From the NCBI RefSeq assembly GCF_000308635.1, contig NZ_BAGD01000043.1, positions 1 to 64,000 on the forward strand: a DNA stretch of 64,000 nt. The letters are read 5' to 3'. The position numbers were made by a program, and so were the translations under genes. Every line of letters starts with the position of its first letter. Position 1 is the stretch's first letter. Shown here in pieces: positions 1 to 8,433 of this stretch. Under the pieces are notes generated by a model. The model saw only the letters and a list, made by a program, of their open reading frames with translations. It searched no databases and was not told the DNA's origin. This DNA comes from Nocardia otitidiscaviarum NBRC 14405 (GTDB lineage: Bacteria > Actinomycetota > Actinomycetes > Mycobacteriales > Mycobacteriaceae).

Positions 1-29
1 ACACGATTTTGTGTGACAGTTTCATAGAG

Positions 30-147
30 TTACGGCGGCTATAGCGGTGGGGAAACGCCCGGTCCCATTCCGAACCCGGAAGCTAAGGCCACCTGCGCCG
101 ATGGTACTGCACTCGACAGGGTGTGGGAGAGTAGGACACCGCCGGAA
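30..147 (+). rRNA. rrf: 5S ribosomal RNA
   Basis: This is the 5S rRNA of the large ribosomal subunit. The sequence closely matches actinobacterial 5S rRNA: it opens with TTACGGCGG, contains the conserved CCATTCCGAACCCGGAAG block near 63-81, and closes with GGACACCGCCG, which pairs with the 5' end. The 16S and 23S genes should lie just left of the window. The ends are placed by the terminal stem and may be off by a base or two. No tRNA follows before the terminator. Confidence 0.95.
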
Positions 148-158
148 CATCCTTCGCG

Positions 159-186
159 AAGGCCCCGACCACACGGTCGGGGCCTT
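159..186 (+). terminator. Terminator of the rRNA operon
   Basis: A perfect 12-bp stem (AAGGCCCCGACC / GGTCGGGGCCTT) with a 4-base loop begins about 12 bases after the 5S rRNA. The downstream T run is short, as is usual in high-GC actinobacteria. Confidence 0.85.
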
Positions 187-266
187 CCGCGTTTCCGGAG
201 AAAGAACCGTCGAATTCCCCTGCCCCCTGGCATTTCCGGCCGGGTTCGGGCACTAGAGTGGTCCCG

Positions 267-944
267 GTGCGCCTCGTTATTGCTCGCTGCCAAGTGGACT
301 ACGTCGGCCGTCTCACCGCTCACCTCCCGATGGCTCGTCGCCTGCTGCTCATGAAGGCGGACGGTTCGGTGCTGGTGCATTCCGACGGCGGTTCGTACAA
401 GCCGTTGAACTGGATGAGCCCGCCGTGCTGGCTGGAGGAGCGCGACAGCGAGACGGAGGCGGCCAAGCTCTGGGTGGTCACCAACAAGGCGGGTGAGGAG
501 CTGCGCATCACCGTCGCGGAGATCGAGCACGACTCCTCACACGAGCTGGGTGTGGATCCGGGTCTGGTGAAGGACGGGGTCGAAGCGCATCTGCAGGAGC
601 TGCTGGCCGAGCACATCGAAACCCTCGGCGCGGGTTACACACTCATTCGCCGCGAGTACATGACCGCCATCGGCCCGGTGGACATCCTGTGCCGGGACGC
701 CGACGGCGCGACGGTGGCGGTGGAGATCAAACGCCGCGGCGAGATCGACGGTGTTGAGCAGCTGACTCGCTACCTGGAGCTGCTCAACCGCGACCCGCTG
801 CTGGCCCCGGTCACCGGAGTCTTCGCCGCCCAGCAGATCAAGCCGCAGGCCAAGACCCTCGCAACCGACCGCGGGATCCGCTGCCTCACGCTGGATTACG
901 ACGCCCTGCGTGGCACCGAGAGCGACGAATTCCGGCTGTTCTAA
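267..944 (+). CDS. nucS: Mismatch-specific endonuclease NucS (EndoMS)
   Basis: NucS is a single-strand/mismatch endonuclease that carries out mutS/mutL-independent mismatch repair in actinobacteria, working with the beta clamp. The protein opens [16 protein letters not shown] and contains [11 protein letters not shown], both family signatures. The C-terminal half has the RecB-like nuclease core with GPVDILCRD and [21 protein letters not shown], giving the D-ExK active site. At 225 aa it has the usual length. The GTG at 267 is preferred because TAGAGT at 254-259 lies seven bases upstream, a leaderless arrangement; a GTG at 258 would add three residues. In M. tuberculosis (Rv1321) the gene also lies in the region of the rRNA operon. 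Confidence 0.95.
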   Translation: MRLVIARCQVDYVGRLTAHLPMARRLLLMKADGSVLVHSDGGSYKPLNWMSPPCWLEERDSETEAAKLWVVTNKAGEELRITVAEIEHDSSHELGVDPGLVKDGVEAHLQELLAEHIETLGAGYTLIRREYMTAIGPVDILCRDADGATVAVEIKRRGEIDGVEQLTRYLELLNRDPLLAPVTGVFAAQQIKPQAKTLATDRGIRCLTLDYDALRGTESDEFRLF

Positions 945-953
945 CCTCGGATC

Positions 954-1256
954 ATGCCCCGTCGCAAGCCGAGACCCCAGCAGTCGGCGCGGTCCCACCC
1001 GGAACCGCGCCCGCTGGGTGATGTCTTCGGCCGCCAGGAGGAGGGGCCGGGCGGGGAGATGTATGTCGTCCGTACCGTGCCCGGCACCCGCGCCGTCAAG
1101 CGCTACCGCTGCCCCGGCTGCGATCAGGAGATCATGCCGGGTGTCGCCCACATAGTCGCCTGGCCAGCCTACGGAGGCCAGGACGACCGCCGCCACTGGC
1201 ACACCGGCTGCTGGAAAGGCCGACATACCAGGCGAATTACCCGCCGTTGGTCCTAG
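954..1256 (+). CDS. Small zinc-ribbon/HNH-like conserved protein
   Basis: A basic 100-aa protein whose place after nucS matches the short hypothetical Rv1322. Its function is not known. Residues 53-86 form a probable zinc site: Cys53-x-x-Cys56, then His66, His81-x-His83 and Cys86 in HWHTGCW, which resembles a treble-clef or HNH remnant. The N-terminal 30 residues are Arg/Pro rich and look disordered. TAACCT at 942-947 contains the TAA stop of nucS and lies six bases before the ATG, so the gene may have its own leaderless promoter. A role linked to NucS is only a guess from position. Confidence 0.8.
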   Translation: MPRRKPRPQQSARSHPEPRPLGDVFGRQEEGPGGEMYVVRTVPGTRAVKRYRCPGCDQEIMPGVAHIVAWPAYGGQDDRRHWHTGCWKGRHTRRITRRWS

Positions 1257-1322
1257 TCGAAGCTGCTACGCGTCCACTGCGCGGTATCTGAAACAACAGG
1301 CGGAAACAGGCGCGGAAATAGG

Positions 1323-1352
1323 CGAGGCCGCCCCGGTGCGGGGGCGGCCTCG
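1323..1352. terminator. Bidirectional hairpin between convergent genes
   Basis: A 12-bp GC-rich stem (CGAGGCCGCCCC / GGGGCGGCCTCG) with a 6-base loop lies between the zinc-ribbon gene and the oppositely oriented DivIVA-like gene. It lacks a clear T run. Its position suggests it ends transcription from both sides. Confidence 0.65.
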
Positions 1353-1393
1353 GAGTGGATGGGTGTCGCCCGGTCGGCGTCGAATGTGAGGGA

Positions 1394-2386
1394 CTAGCTG
1401 GAGACCTCGGCGTTTTCACGCTGTTCTTCGTCGACGTTCTGCTCTTCCTCGGACTCGGACTTGGAGTCCTGGATGGCCTTGCGACCGGACTGCTTGCTCT
1501 GCAGTGAGCGCGGCTCCGGGTTGCCGTCGAGCAGTTCGCTCTCGCGGTTGACCGCGGCCAGCATGGCCGGAACCGAATCGAGCTGACCGCGAATGCCCAA
1601 GAGCTGAGCCAACACTCGTCCGCGCAGCACCCGCATTTCCTCGGCCAGCTCCTTGGCGTGCGCGATCTTGCGATCGGCCGTGTTGGTGGCGTTGGTGATG
1701 AGGCGGTTGGACTCGTCGGTGGCGTCCTTGATGCGCTGGGCGGCCTCGGCGCGGGAGGTGGCCTCGAGCTCCTCCATGGCGCGGGTGAGCTTGGTGCGCC
1801 GCTCGGCCATGGTGACCTCGAAGTCCTGCTGCGCGGCCTTGCGCTTGGCCTCGGACTCCTTGGTGATGCGGTCGGCCTCGGCATTGGCGGCGTCGATGAT
1901 CTTCGCGGCCTCGGCGCGGGCATTGGCGAGGGTCTGCTCGAACTCGACCTCGAGCGCCTCGCGCTTCTCCTTGGTCTCGGAGAGCAGCGATTCGTACTTT
2001 CCGCGCATCTCGGCCGCCTGCTGTTCGGCGATCGAGATCATCTCCGCGGCCTCGGCCTGAGCCTGGGCGCGCACCTCGGATGCCTCGTCGGAGGCCAGGC
2101 GCAGCATGCGGGAAATGCGGTCGGACATACCTTCCGCGGTGGTCGGCGGCACCGAGAGCCGGTCGACCTCCTTGCGCAGCTCATCGATCTCGTCGCGCGC
2201 GTCTTCCAACTGCGCGGCCAGGTTTCGGGCCTGGGCGGCAGCGGCGTCGCGATCGGTAGCGGTTACCCTTAGCTCGGCGTCGAATCGGTCGAAGTAGTTG
2301 CGCACCTCATCACGGTCATACCCCTTCCGCACTACGGTAAAGGGCAGAGCGACGAAGCGATTACGATCGGGCTCAGTGGACGACAT
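1394..2386 (-). CDS. DivIVA-domain coiled-coil protein
   Basis: A 330-aa protein related to the DivIVA/Wag31/Scy-FilP group of polar-growth and cytoskeletal scaffolds. The N-terminal segment has FTVVRKGYDRDEVRNYFDRF, the DivIVA lipid-binding domain signature. A long, nearly unbroken coiled coil rich in Ala, Glu, Arg and Lys covers roughly residues 35-270, and the last 50 residues are acidic and disordered. It is not Wag31 itself, which sits beside ftsZ/sepF. The ATG at 2386 is chosen because TAGTTT (2394-2399) lies exactly seven bases upstream, so the mRNA is probably leaderless; a TTG at 2395 is the alternative. As far as I recall, M. tuberculosis has no gene at this position. Confidence 0.85.
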   Translation of the reverse strand: MSSTEPDRNRFVALPFTVVRKGYDRDEVRNYFDRFDAELRVTATDRDAAAAQARNLAAQLEDARDEIDELRKEVDRLSVPPTTAEGMSDRISRMLRLASDEASEVRAQAQAEAAEMISIAEQQAAEMRGKYESLLSETKEKREALEVEFEQTLANARAEAAKIIDAANAEADRITKESEAKRKAAQQDFEVTMAERRTKLTRAMEELEATSRAEAAQRIKDATDESNRLITNATNTADRKIAHAKELAEEMRVLRGRVLAQLLGIRGQLDSVPAMLAAVNRESELLDGNPEPRSLQSKQSGRKAIQDSKSESEEEQNVDEEQRENAEVSS

Positions 2387-2472
2387 GCCCCACAAACTAC
2401 AGCCTGTCGACCACTGATGGTGACCCGACCGCGAATGTTGTTACAGCCTCTTTCCCGTCGTGGATGTCGGTA

Positions 2473-2943
2473 CTAGTGAGTAGTTTTCGCGGCGGGCTCG
2501 ACCAGTTCGACCAGCACACCGCCAGCATCCTTCGGGTGGATGAAATTGATGCGGGAACCTGCTGTTCCGCCGCGCGGGGCCTCGTACAGCAAACGCAAGC
2601 CCCGTGTACGCAGATACTCGGAGACAGCTTCGATATCCGTGACACGGTATGCGAGCTGCTGCAGGCCGGGCCCATTTCGGTCGATGAACTTGGCAATGGT
2701 GGAGTCCGCGTTCAGCGGGGCCAGCAACTGGAGAGCACTCGAACCCGCGGGCGCGCCCGGGCACGACAGCATGGCCTCGTGCACGCCCTGGGCCTCGTTG
2801 ATCTCCCGATGCGTCTCGACCATGCCGAGATTCTCGGCGTACCAGGCGACGGCGGTATCGAGATCGGGAACGGCGATGCCGACGTGGTCGACGGCGGTCA
2901 CATACTCCGCGGGGACGAATTCGGGCTTTTCGGTGTTGCTCAC
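2473..2943 (-). CDS. Methylmalonyl-CoA epimerase
   Basis: This enzyme interconverts (2R)- and (2S)-methylmalonyl-CoA, linking propionyl-CoA breakdown to succinyl-CoA. The 156-aa protein is a vicinal oxygen chelate (glyoxalase-like) fold. It begins its first module with VTAVDHVGIAVPDL, which carries the first metal-binding His, and ends with INFIHPKDAGGVLVELVEP, with the HPKD and Glu positions typical of the family. It corresponds to Rv1322A. The GTG at 2943 is supported by TACCGT at 2951-2956, seven bases upstream (leaderless pattern). It is divergent from the thiolase gene, and both fit short acyl-CoA metabolism. Confidence 0.92.
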   Translation of the reverse strand: MSNTEKPEFVPAEYVTAVDHVGIAVPDLDTAVAWYAENLGMVETHREINEAQGVHEAMLSCPGAPAGSSALQLLAPLNADSTIAKFIDRNGPGLQQLAYRVTDIEAVSEYLRTRGLRLLYEAPRGGTAGSRINFIHPKDAGGVLVELVEPAAKTTH

Positions 2944-3057
2944 GTACCGCACGGTAGCGCGCACCTGAGGAAGAGGGGCGGGAGGCAGCGGGTTACCTTT
3001 GAGTAGGGCCTCGACTGTGGCAGGGGTCCGATCATCCGACGTAAGCGAGGGCTCATC

Positions 3058-4236
3058 GTGACCACCACCGTCATCGTCTCCGGCGCCCGCACCCCGGTGG
3101 GGCGGTTGCTGGGATCGCTGAAGGACTTCAGCGGCTCCGATCTGGGCGGCATCGCCATCAAGGCGGCCCTGGAGCAGGGCGGCGTGACGCCCGAACAGGT
3201 CGACTACGTGATCATGGGCCAGGTGCTGACCGCGGGCGCGGGGCAGATCCCGGCGCGGCAGGCGGCCGTGGCGGCCGGAATTCCGATGGATGTGCCCGCG
3301 CTGACCGTCAACAAGGTCTGTCTGTCCGGCATCAACGCCATCGCCCTGGCGGATCAGCTGATTCGCGCCGGTGAGTACGAAATCGTGGTCGCCGGCGGTA
3401 TGGAGTCCATGTCCCAGGCCCCGCACCTGCTGGAGAAGAGCCGCGAGGGCTTCAAGTACGGCGACGTGACGCTGCGGGACCACATGGCCTACGACGGCCT
3501 GCACGACATCTTCACCGACCAGCCCATGGGAGCGCTCACCGAGCAGCGCAACGACACCGACAAGATCAGCCGCGAGGATCAGGACGCCTTCGCCGCCGCC
3601 TCGCACCAGAAGGCCGCCGCGGCCTGGAAGAACGGTGTGTTCGCCGACGAGGTCGTGCCGGTCTCCATTCCGCAGCGCAAGGGCGACCCCATCGTGTTCG
3701 CCGAGGACGAGGGCATTCGCGCCGACACCACCGCCGAATCGCTGGCCAAGCTGCGTCCGGCCTTCCGCTCCGGCGGCTCCATCACCGCGGGTACCGCCTC
3801 GCAGATCTCCGACGGCGCGGCCGCGGTGGTCGTGATGTCCAAGGCCAAGGCCGAGGAACTGGGCCTGACCTGGATCGCCGAGATCGGCGCGGCCGGTGTG
3901 GTCGCGGGACCGGACTCCACCCTCCAGGACCAGCCCGCCAACGCCATCCTGAAAGCCTGTGAACGGGAGGGTCTCTCGCCCTCCGATCTGGATCTGGTGG
4001 AGATCAACGAGGCCTTCGCCGCCGTCGGCGTGGCGTCCACCCGCAAGCTCGGCATCGACCCGGAGAAGGTCAATGTCAACGGCGGGGCCATCGCCATCGG
4101 CCACCCGCTCGGCATGTCCGGCGCCCGCATCCTGCTGCACCTGGCCTACGAGCTGAAGCGGCGTGGCGGCGGCGTCGGCGCGGCCGCGCTGTGCGGTGGC
4201 GGCGGCCAGGGTGACGCCCTGATCGTCCGCGTCTAG
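3058..4236 (+). CDS. fadA4: Acetyl-CoA C-acetyltransferase (thiolase)
   Basis: A type II biosynthetic/degradative thiolase that condenses two acetyl-CoA, or cleaves acetoacetyl-CoA. The length of 392 aa is standard. Catalytic residues are in place: Cys88 in NKVCLSG, His349 in [10 protein letters not shown] and Cys379 in CGGGGQG. It matches Rv1323 (fadA4) by sequence and by position next to the epimerase. The GTG start has GAGGG about seven bases upstream. A 13-bp inverted repeat begins eight bases after its stop. Confidence 0.95.
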   Translation: MTTTVIVSGARTPVGRLLGSLKDFSGSDLGGIAIKAALEQGGVTPEQVDYVIMGQVLTAGAGQIPARQAAVAAGIPMDVPALTVNKVCLSGINAIALADQLIRAGEYEIVVAGGMESMSQAPHLLEKSREGFKYGDVTLRDHMAYDGLHDIFTDQPMGALTEQRNDTDKISREDQDAFAAASHQKAAAAWKNGVFADEVVPVSIPQRKGDPIVFAEDEGIRADTTAESLAKLRPAFRSGGSITAGTASQISDGAAAVVVMSKAKAEELGLTWIAEIGAAGVVAGPDSTLQDQPANAILKACEREGLSPSDLDLVEINEAFAAVGVASTRKLGIDPEKVNVNGGAIAIGHPLGMSGARILLHLAYELKRRGGGVGAAALCGGGGQGDALIVRV

Positions 4237-4243
4237 CACTCCG

Positions 4244-4304
4244 GCGGACCATTGTGACCACCTCCACTACAAGGTGTCGTAGGTCTCAGGGCACAATGGT
4301 CCGC
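4244..4304. repeat. Long inverted repeat ending at the next start codon
   Basis: GCGGACCATTGTG at 4244-4256 is repeated as its exact reverse complement at 4292-4304, with a 35-base spacer that itself holds a 5-bp inner stem (CACCT / AGGTG). The left arm follows the thiolase stop and the right arm ends immediately before the ATG at 4305. It could be a thiolase terminator, an RNA hairpin controlling the next gene, or a two-site operator. Confidence 0.75.
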
Positions 4305-4709
4305 ATGGGTGATTTCTTCGATCTCGGCACGGTGGCGAAGCGCTTCCGATTCTTCGCGGTGCTCGAGGCGGTGTCCTGGGCGGGTCTGCTGATCGGAATG
4401 GCGTTCAAGTGGATTCCGCGCCTGCTGGACGCCTTGAATCTCGGCGTGACCGATCCGCAGATCGTGGTCGGGGTGAAGATCTTCGGTCCGATCCACGGCG
4501 GCGTGTTCATCTTCTACGTGCTCATCGCCCTGCTGGCGGCGCGGGAACTGGAGTGGAGCCGCCGGACCACGCTGTTGGCGCTGGTCGCGAGCATTCCGCC
4601 GTTCGCCACCGTCTGGTTCGAGCGCTGGGCCGTCCGTACCGGGCAGTTGGGTGAACTGAGCGCGGGCGCCGCTGCGGAAGGCGCCGCCCCGGCCGCGACG
4701 CGTTCGTGA
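4305..4709 (+). CDS. DUF3817-family small membrane protein
   Basis: A 134-aa integral membrane protein. It begins with RFRFFAVLEAVSWAGLLIGM and has GPIHGGVFIFYVLIALLAA, the hydrophobic helices and His-Gly signature of DUF3817. Three helices are visible at roughly residues 15-35, 55-75 and 85-105, followed by an Ala-rich cytoplasmic tail. The function is unknown. A second DUF3817 gene lies at 29.3 kb. The ATG at 4305 directly follows the inverted repeat; ATG at 4296 would lie inside the repeat arm and is less likely, though it has AGGG upstream. Confidence 0.82.
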   Translation: MGDFFDLGTVAKRFRFFAVLEAVSWAGLLIGMAFKWIPRLLDALNLGVTDPQIVVGVKIFGPIHGGVFIFYVLIALLAARELEWSRRTTLLALVASIPPFATVWFERWAVRTGQLGELSAGAAAEGAAPAATRS

Positions 4710-4722
4710 CAGACTGGATGTC

Positions 4723-5619
4723 GTGACTCGACCTGCACGACGACCTTCAGCCGCCGTCGCCGCCGCTATGTCCGGTGCGGTGGATCTGTCCGCATTGAAG
4801 CAGCCCGCGGTGAGCGGGGACGCTCCCCAGGGGCATGCCGTCACCGAGGCTGACTTCGAAACCAAGGTGCTGCGCCGCTCCACCCAGGTGCCGGTGGTGG
4901 TGGCGCTGTACTCCCAGCGCAGCCCCGGCAGCATCGAACTGGTGAAACTGCTGGAGAAGCTGGCCGCCGAAACCACCGACTGGGATCTGGCCAGCATCGA
5001 GGCCGAGGCCAATATGCGCATCGCGCAGGCCTTCGGGGTGCAGGGCATCCCGACGGTGGTCGCGGTGGCCGCGGGGCAGCCGCTCGCCGACTTCACCGGC
5101 AACCAGCCGGAGGAGCAGGTGCGGCAGTGGCTCGCCGCCGTCGTGGACGCGGTGCGCGGCAAACTGCCCGGTGTCGGCGAGGGCGGCGAGGGGGAGCCGG
5201 AAGCGCCGGAGGACCCGCGCTTCGTGGCGGCCGAAGAAGCCTTGGAGCGTGGGGATTTCGCCACCGCCGAGGCCGCGTACCAGGCCATCCTCAATGCCGA
5301 GCCCGGCAATGCCGAGGCCAAGGCCGCGCTGCGCCAGGTGCAGTTCGTGGCCCGGGTCCAGGAGTTGGACCCGAGTTCGGTCGCCAAGGCCGACGCCGAT
5401 CCGGCGGATCTCGACGCGGCCTTGGCCGCCGCCGATCTGGAAATGTTCAACCAGCAGCCGGAGCAGGCCTTCGAGCGTCTCATCGCGCTGGTGAAGCGCA
5501 CCGCGGGCGATGATCGCACCCGTGTCCGCACCCATCTGCTGGAACTGTTCGAACTGTTCGATCCGGCCGAGCCCATCGTGGTGACGGCCCGGCGCAAGTT
5601 GGCCGCCGCGCTCTACTGA
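4723..5619 (+). CDS. Thioredoxin-fold protein with TPR tail (CnoX/YbbN type), no cysteines
   Basis: A 298-aa protein with a thioredoxin fold at roughly residues 40-145 and a C-terminal tetratricopeptide-like region at about 165-295. The cis-proline loop is intact (GVQGIPTVV). The redox site is missing: where E. coli YbbN has SQHC, this protein has Ser67-Pro-Gly-Ser70, so it cannot act as a disulfide reductase through that motif. The family member CnoX is a chaperedoxin that passes clients to GroEL/DnaK, so a holdase or adaptor role is the best inference. It occupies the place of Rv1324. The start is a GTG with a weak CAGACT box seven bases upstream. Confidence 0.88.
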   Translation: MTRPARRPSAAVAAAMSGAVDLSALKQPAVSGDAPQGHAVTEADFETKVLRRSTQVPVVVALYSQRSPGSIELVKLLEKLAAETTDWDLASIEAEANMRIAQAFGVQGIPTVVAVAAGQPLADFTGNQPEEQVRQWLAAVVDAVRGKLPGVGEGGEGEPEAPEDPRFVAAEEALERGDFATAEAAYQAILNAEPGNAEAKAALRQVQFVARVQELDPSSVAKADADPADLDAALAAADLEMFNQQPEQAFERLIALVKRTAGDDRTRVRTHLLELFELFDPAEPIVVTARRKLAAALY

Positions 5620-5646
5620 CCCGGTCGGTAGCGGCCGCATCGACCA

Positions 5647-5688
5647 GCACCGGTTCCCCGGCTTCACCCGAAGTGGGGGAACCGGTGC
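5647..5688. terminator. Bidirectional terminator hairpin
   Basis: A perfect 13-bp stem, GCACCGGTTCCCC at 5647-5659 and its complement at 5676-5688, with a 16-base loop. It lies between the tail-to-tail thioredoxin-fold gene and the small secreted protein gene and is followed by GTTTC on the plus strand. Confidence 0.8.
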
Positions 5689-5694
5689 GTTTCA

Positions 5695-5916
5695 TCAGGC
5701 GTCCGGCGTCGTGCCCGAGTTGGCGCTCATGGTGCTGAGCGACTTGATCACGTCGACCAGGGCCGAGGACGAGCCGGTGCCGCTCGGGTCGGGCTCGCCG
5801 GGCGCGACGACCGGCGCGACGGTGACCGGGACGTCGGCGGCGGCCATACCGGCGCCCGCGCCCAGGAATCCGGCCGCGGCGGCGGCGATGAACATGGCGG
5901 TACCCAGCTTCTTCAT
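5695..5916 (-). CDS. Small secreted protein
   Basis: A 73-aa protein that I do not recognise. It starts MKKLGTAMFIAAAAAGFLGAG, a classic Sec signal peptide with two lysines and a hydrophobic core, and probably is cleaved after GMAAA near residue 27. The mature part is about 46 residues, starts with a Val/Pro segment (VPVTVAPVVAPGEPDP) and has no cysteines. AGAGGAAC about ten bases upstream of the ATG is a fair ribosome-binding site. Tiny signal-peptide proteins of this kind are frequent in Nocardia and mycobacteria, and their roles are mostly unknown. Confidence 0.75.
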   Translation of the reverse strand: MKKLGTAMFIAAAAAGFLGAGAGMAAADVPVTVAPVVAPGEPDPSGTGSSSALVDVIKSLSTMSANSGTTPDA

Positions 5917-6063
5917 GGAGATCTGTTCCTCTTCGGTGTATCTGAATGTGTTACGTTTCGGTTGCGACGCCGCACGGTCAAATCCACTACATGCCAACCG
6001 ATCTCGGCAGACCCGAATGTCCGTGCCCCCGTTTCCGGGGGCCATGAGGGGTAGGCGGGAGAC

Positions 6064-8217
6064 TCACTCCGGGGTGAGCCACAGCGCGCTGTTGGGGGCC
6101 AGCGTGACCGCCGCCGACACCGGACGGCCGTGGCGAGGCTCGCCGTCCGCGGACACCCCGCCCAGATTCCCGATTCCGCTGCCGCCGTAGGCTGTGGCAT
6201 CGGTATTGAGAATCTCCCGCCAGCGCCCGTCGCCCGGTAATCCCACGCGATAGTCCGGGTGCTCGGCGCCGGAGAAGTTGTACACGCACGCGATGATGGT
6301 GCCGTCGCTGCCGTAGCGCAGGAACGACAGCACATTGCGGTCGCGGTCGTCGGCGTCGATCCACGAGTAACCGCCGGGTGAGGTGTCCTGGCTCCACAGC
6401 GCGCGATGCCCGGTGTAGAGCTCGTTGAGGTCGCGCACCAGCGTGTGGATGCCCCGGTGCAGCGGGTTGTCGAGTTCGTACCAGTCCAGGCCGCGGTCGT
6501 GGTCCCACTCCCGGAACTGGCCGAATTCCTGTCCCATGAACAGCAATTGCTTACCCGGATGCGACCACATGTACGCCAGCAGGGCGCGTACGCCGCTCGC
6601 TCTGGCGAAATCGTCGCCGGGCATGCGCGTCCACAGGGTGCCCTTGCCGTGCACGACCTCGTCATGGCTGATGGGCAGCACGTAGTTCTCGCTCCAGGCG
6701 TAGGTGAGCGAGAAGGTGATCTCGTTGTGGTGCCAGGTGCGGTGCACCGGATCGTGGCCGAGATAGCCGAGCGTGTCGTGCATCCAGCCCATATTCCATT
6801 TCATGGAGAAGCCCAGCCCGCCGACCTCGGTGGAGCGGGTGACGCCGGGCCAGGTGGTGGACTCCTCGGCGACGGTGAGCACGCCCGGATGGTGGCCGTG
6901 CACGGTGGCGTTCATCTCCTGCAGGAAGGCGACGGCCTCCAGATTCTCGCGGCCGCCGTGCGCATTGGGCTCCCAGCCGCCCTCGGGGCGCGAGTAGTCC
7001 AGGTACAGCATGGAGGCGACGGCGTCCACCCGCAGACCGTCGATGTGGAATTCCTCGATCCAGTAGCGGGCGTTGGCGACCAGGAAATTGCGCACCTCGT
7101 TGCGGCCGAAGTCGAAAACATAGGTGCCCCAGTCGAGTTGCTCACCGCGACGCGGGTCGGGGTGTTCGTAGAGGGCGGTACCGTCGAAGCGGGCCAGTGC
7201 CCATTCGTCGCGCGGGAAGTGGGCGGGCACCCAGTCCAGGATGACGCCGATGCCCTTGCGGTGCAGGTGATCCACGAACCAGCGGAAGTCGTCGGGGGAG
7301 CCGAATCGCGCGGTGGGGGCGTAGTAGGAGGTGACCTGGTAGCCCCAGGAGCCGCCGAAGGGGTGTTCGGCCACCGGCAGCAGCTCCACATGGGTGAAGC
7401 CTTGGGCGGCAACGTATTCGGCCAGCTGCTCGGCGAGCGCCCGATAGCCGAGGCCGGGCCGCCAGGAGCCGAGGTGCACTTCGTAGACGCTGATCGGCGC
7501 GCGGGTGGGATCAAGCCGGGCGCGGGCGCGCAGCCACCGGTCGTCACCCCACTCGAAGGTGCTCGCGGTGATCACCGAGGCGGTGGCGGGCGGTGGCTCG
7601 GTGGCGAAGGCCAGCGGATCGGCGTGGTCGACGACCCGGCCGTCGGCGCCGTGCACGCGGTACTTGTACTTGTCGCCCGGACCCAGCCCCGGCACGAACA
7701 GCTCCCAGACGCCGGAGCCGCCGAGCCGCCGCATGGGCGCGGTGTGCCCGCTCCACCCGTCGAAGTCGCCGATGACCGCCACCCCGCGGGCGTTCGGGGC
7801 CCAGACCGCGAACGAGGTGCCGGTCACCTCGCCGTCCAGCGTGGTGTAGCGGCGCGGATGCGCGCCCAGCGCCGCCCACAGCCGCTGGTGTCGTCCCTCG
7901 CCGATCAGGTGCAGATCCAGCTCCCCGAGGGTGGGCAGGAAGCGGTAGCCGTCGGCGTCCACGGTGGTGCGCCCGCCCGGATACGAGGTGACCAGGCGGT
8001 AGTCCCACAGCTCCGGGAACGGGACCACGCCCTCGAACACCCCGTGTTCGAGGTGCGCGAGCGGATGGTCGGCGTCGCCGATGCGGGCCGCCACGGTGTC
8101 GGCGTGCGGGCGCAGCGCCCGGATCACCGTGCCACCGGGGTGCGGATGCGCACCCAGCACCGTATGCGGGTCCGGGTGGGTGCCCGCCGCCAACAGCATG
8201 AGGTCACGACGGTTCAT
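6064..8217 (-). CDS. glgB: 1,4-alpha-glucan branching enzyme GlgB
   Basis: This enzyme adds alpha-1,6 branches to the linear glucan made by GlgE. The 717-aa protein has an N-terminal CBM48-like domain, the GH13 barrel and a C-terminal beta domain. Catalytic residues are visible: the nucleophile Asp398 in [15 protein letters not shown], the acid/base Glu451 in [10 protein letters not shown], and the [10 protein letters not shown] motif near residue 519. The position matches Rv1326c. Only the N-terminal [12 protein letters not shown] start is plausible, though no Shine-Dalgarno sequence is obvious. It is divergent from an amidotransferase gene, leaving 216 bases that hold both promoters; I see no other feature there. 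Confidence 0.96.
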   Translation of the reverse strand: MNRRDLMLLAAGTHPDPHTVLGAHPHPGGTVIRALRPHADTVAARIGDADHPLAHLEHGVFEGVVPFPELWDYRLVTSYPGGRTTVDADGYRFLPTLGELDLHLIGEGRHQRLWAALGAHPRRYTTLDGEVTGTSFAVWAPNARGVAVIGDFDGWSGHTAPMRRLGGSGVWELFVPGLGPGDKYKYRVHGADGRVVDHADPLAFATEPPPATASVITASTFEWGDDRWLRARARLDPTRAPISVYEVHLGSWRPGLGYRALAEQLAEYVAAQGFTHVELLPVAEHPFGGSWGYQVTSYYAPTARFGSPDDFRWFVDHLHRKGIGVILDWVPAHFPRDEWALARFDGTALYEHPDPRRGEQLDWGTYVFDFGRNEVRNFLVANARYWIEEFHIDGLRVDAVASMLYLDYSRPEGGWEPNAHGGRENLEAVAFLQEMNATVHGHHPGVLTVAEESTTWPGVTRSTEVGGLGFSMKWNMGWMHDTLGYLGHDPVHRTWHHNEITFSLTYAWSENYVLPISHDEVVHGKGTLWTRMPGDDFARASGVRALLAYMWSHPGKQLLFMGQEFGQFREWDHDRGLDWYELDNPLHRGIHTLVRDLNELYTGHRALWSQDTSPGGYSWIDADDRDRNVLSFLRYGSDGTIIACVYNFSGAEHPDYRVGLPGDGRWREILNTDATAYGGSGIGNLGGVSADGEPRHGRPVSAAVTLAPNSALWLTPE

Positions 8218-8433
8218 GCGGGGCGTTCCGGGCGAACGGGCTCACGGCTGGCGCACACATCTGCCAACTTACTGCGCGGCACTCGGCGCGGCGGGGTCGA
8301 ACCGGCGCGCCGAGGCAAGCGGACGCCGCACCCGCAGCGCCGAGCGGGGGCGGGTTCGCCGGTGGGCGGGCCGCGGCGTTTACGATCGAGGGTGGATACG
8401 GAACGCTCGAACCACGCTCGGGTAGGAGCGCTG

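Noticed and set aside
954..1256. A true HNH endonuclease call for the zinc-ribbon protein
   Set aside because: The Cys/His zinc ligands are present but the catalytic His-Asn-His arrangement is not evident.
2473..4239. 588-codon open frame antisense to the thiolase
   Set aside because: Only its last 156 codons encode a recognisable protein (the epimerase). The rest is a GC-skew shadow of the thiolase, with low-complexity Gly/His/Arg translation.
6406..8433. Very long upstream extension of the amidotransferase frame across glgB
   Set aside because: Class II amidotransferases need Cys at position 2. The ATG at 8434 provides this and has a good ribosome-binding site.
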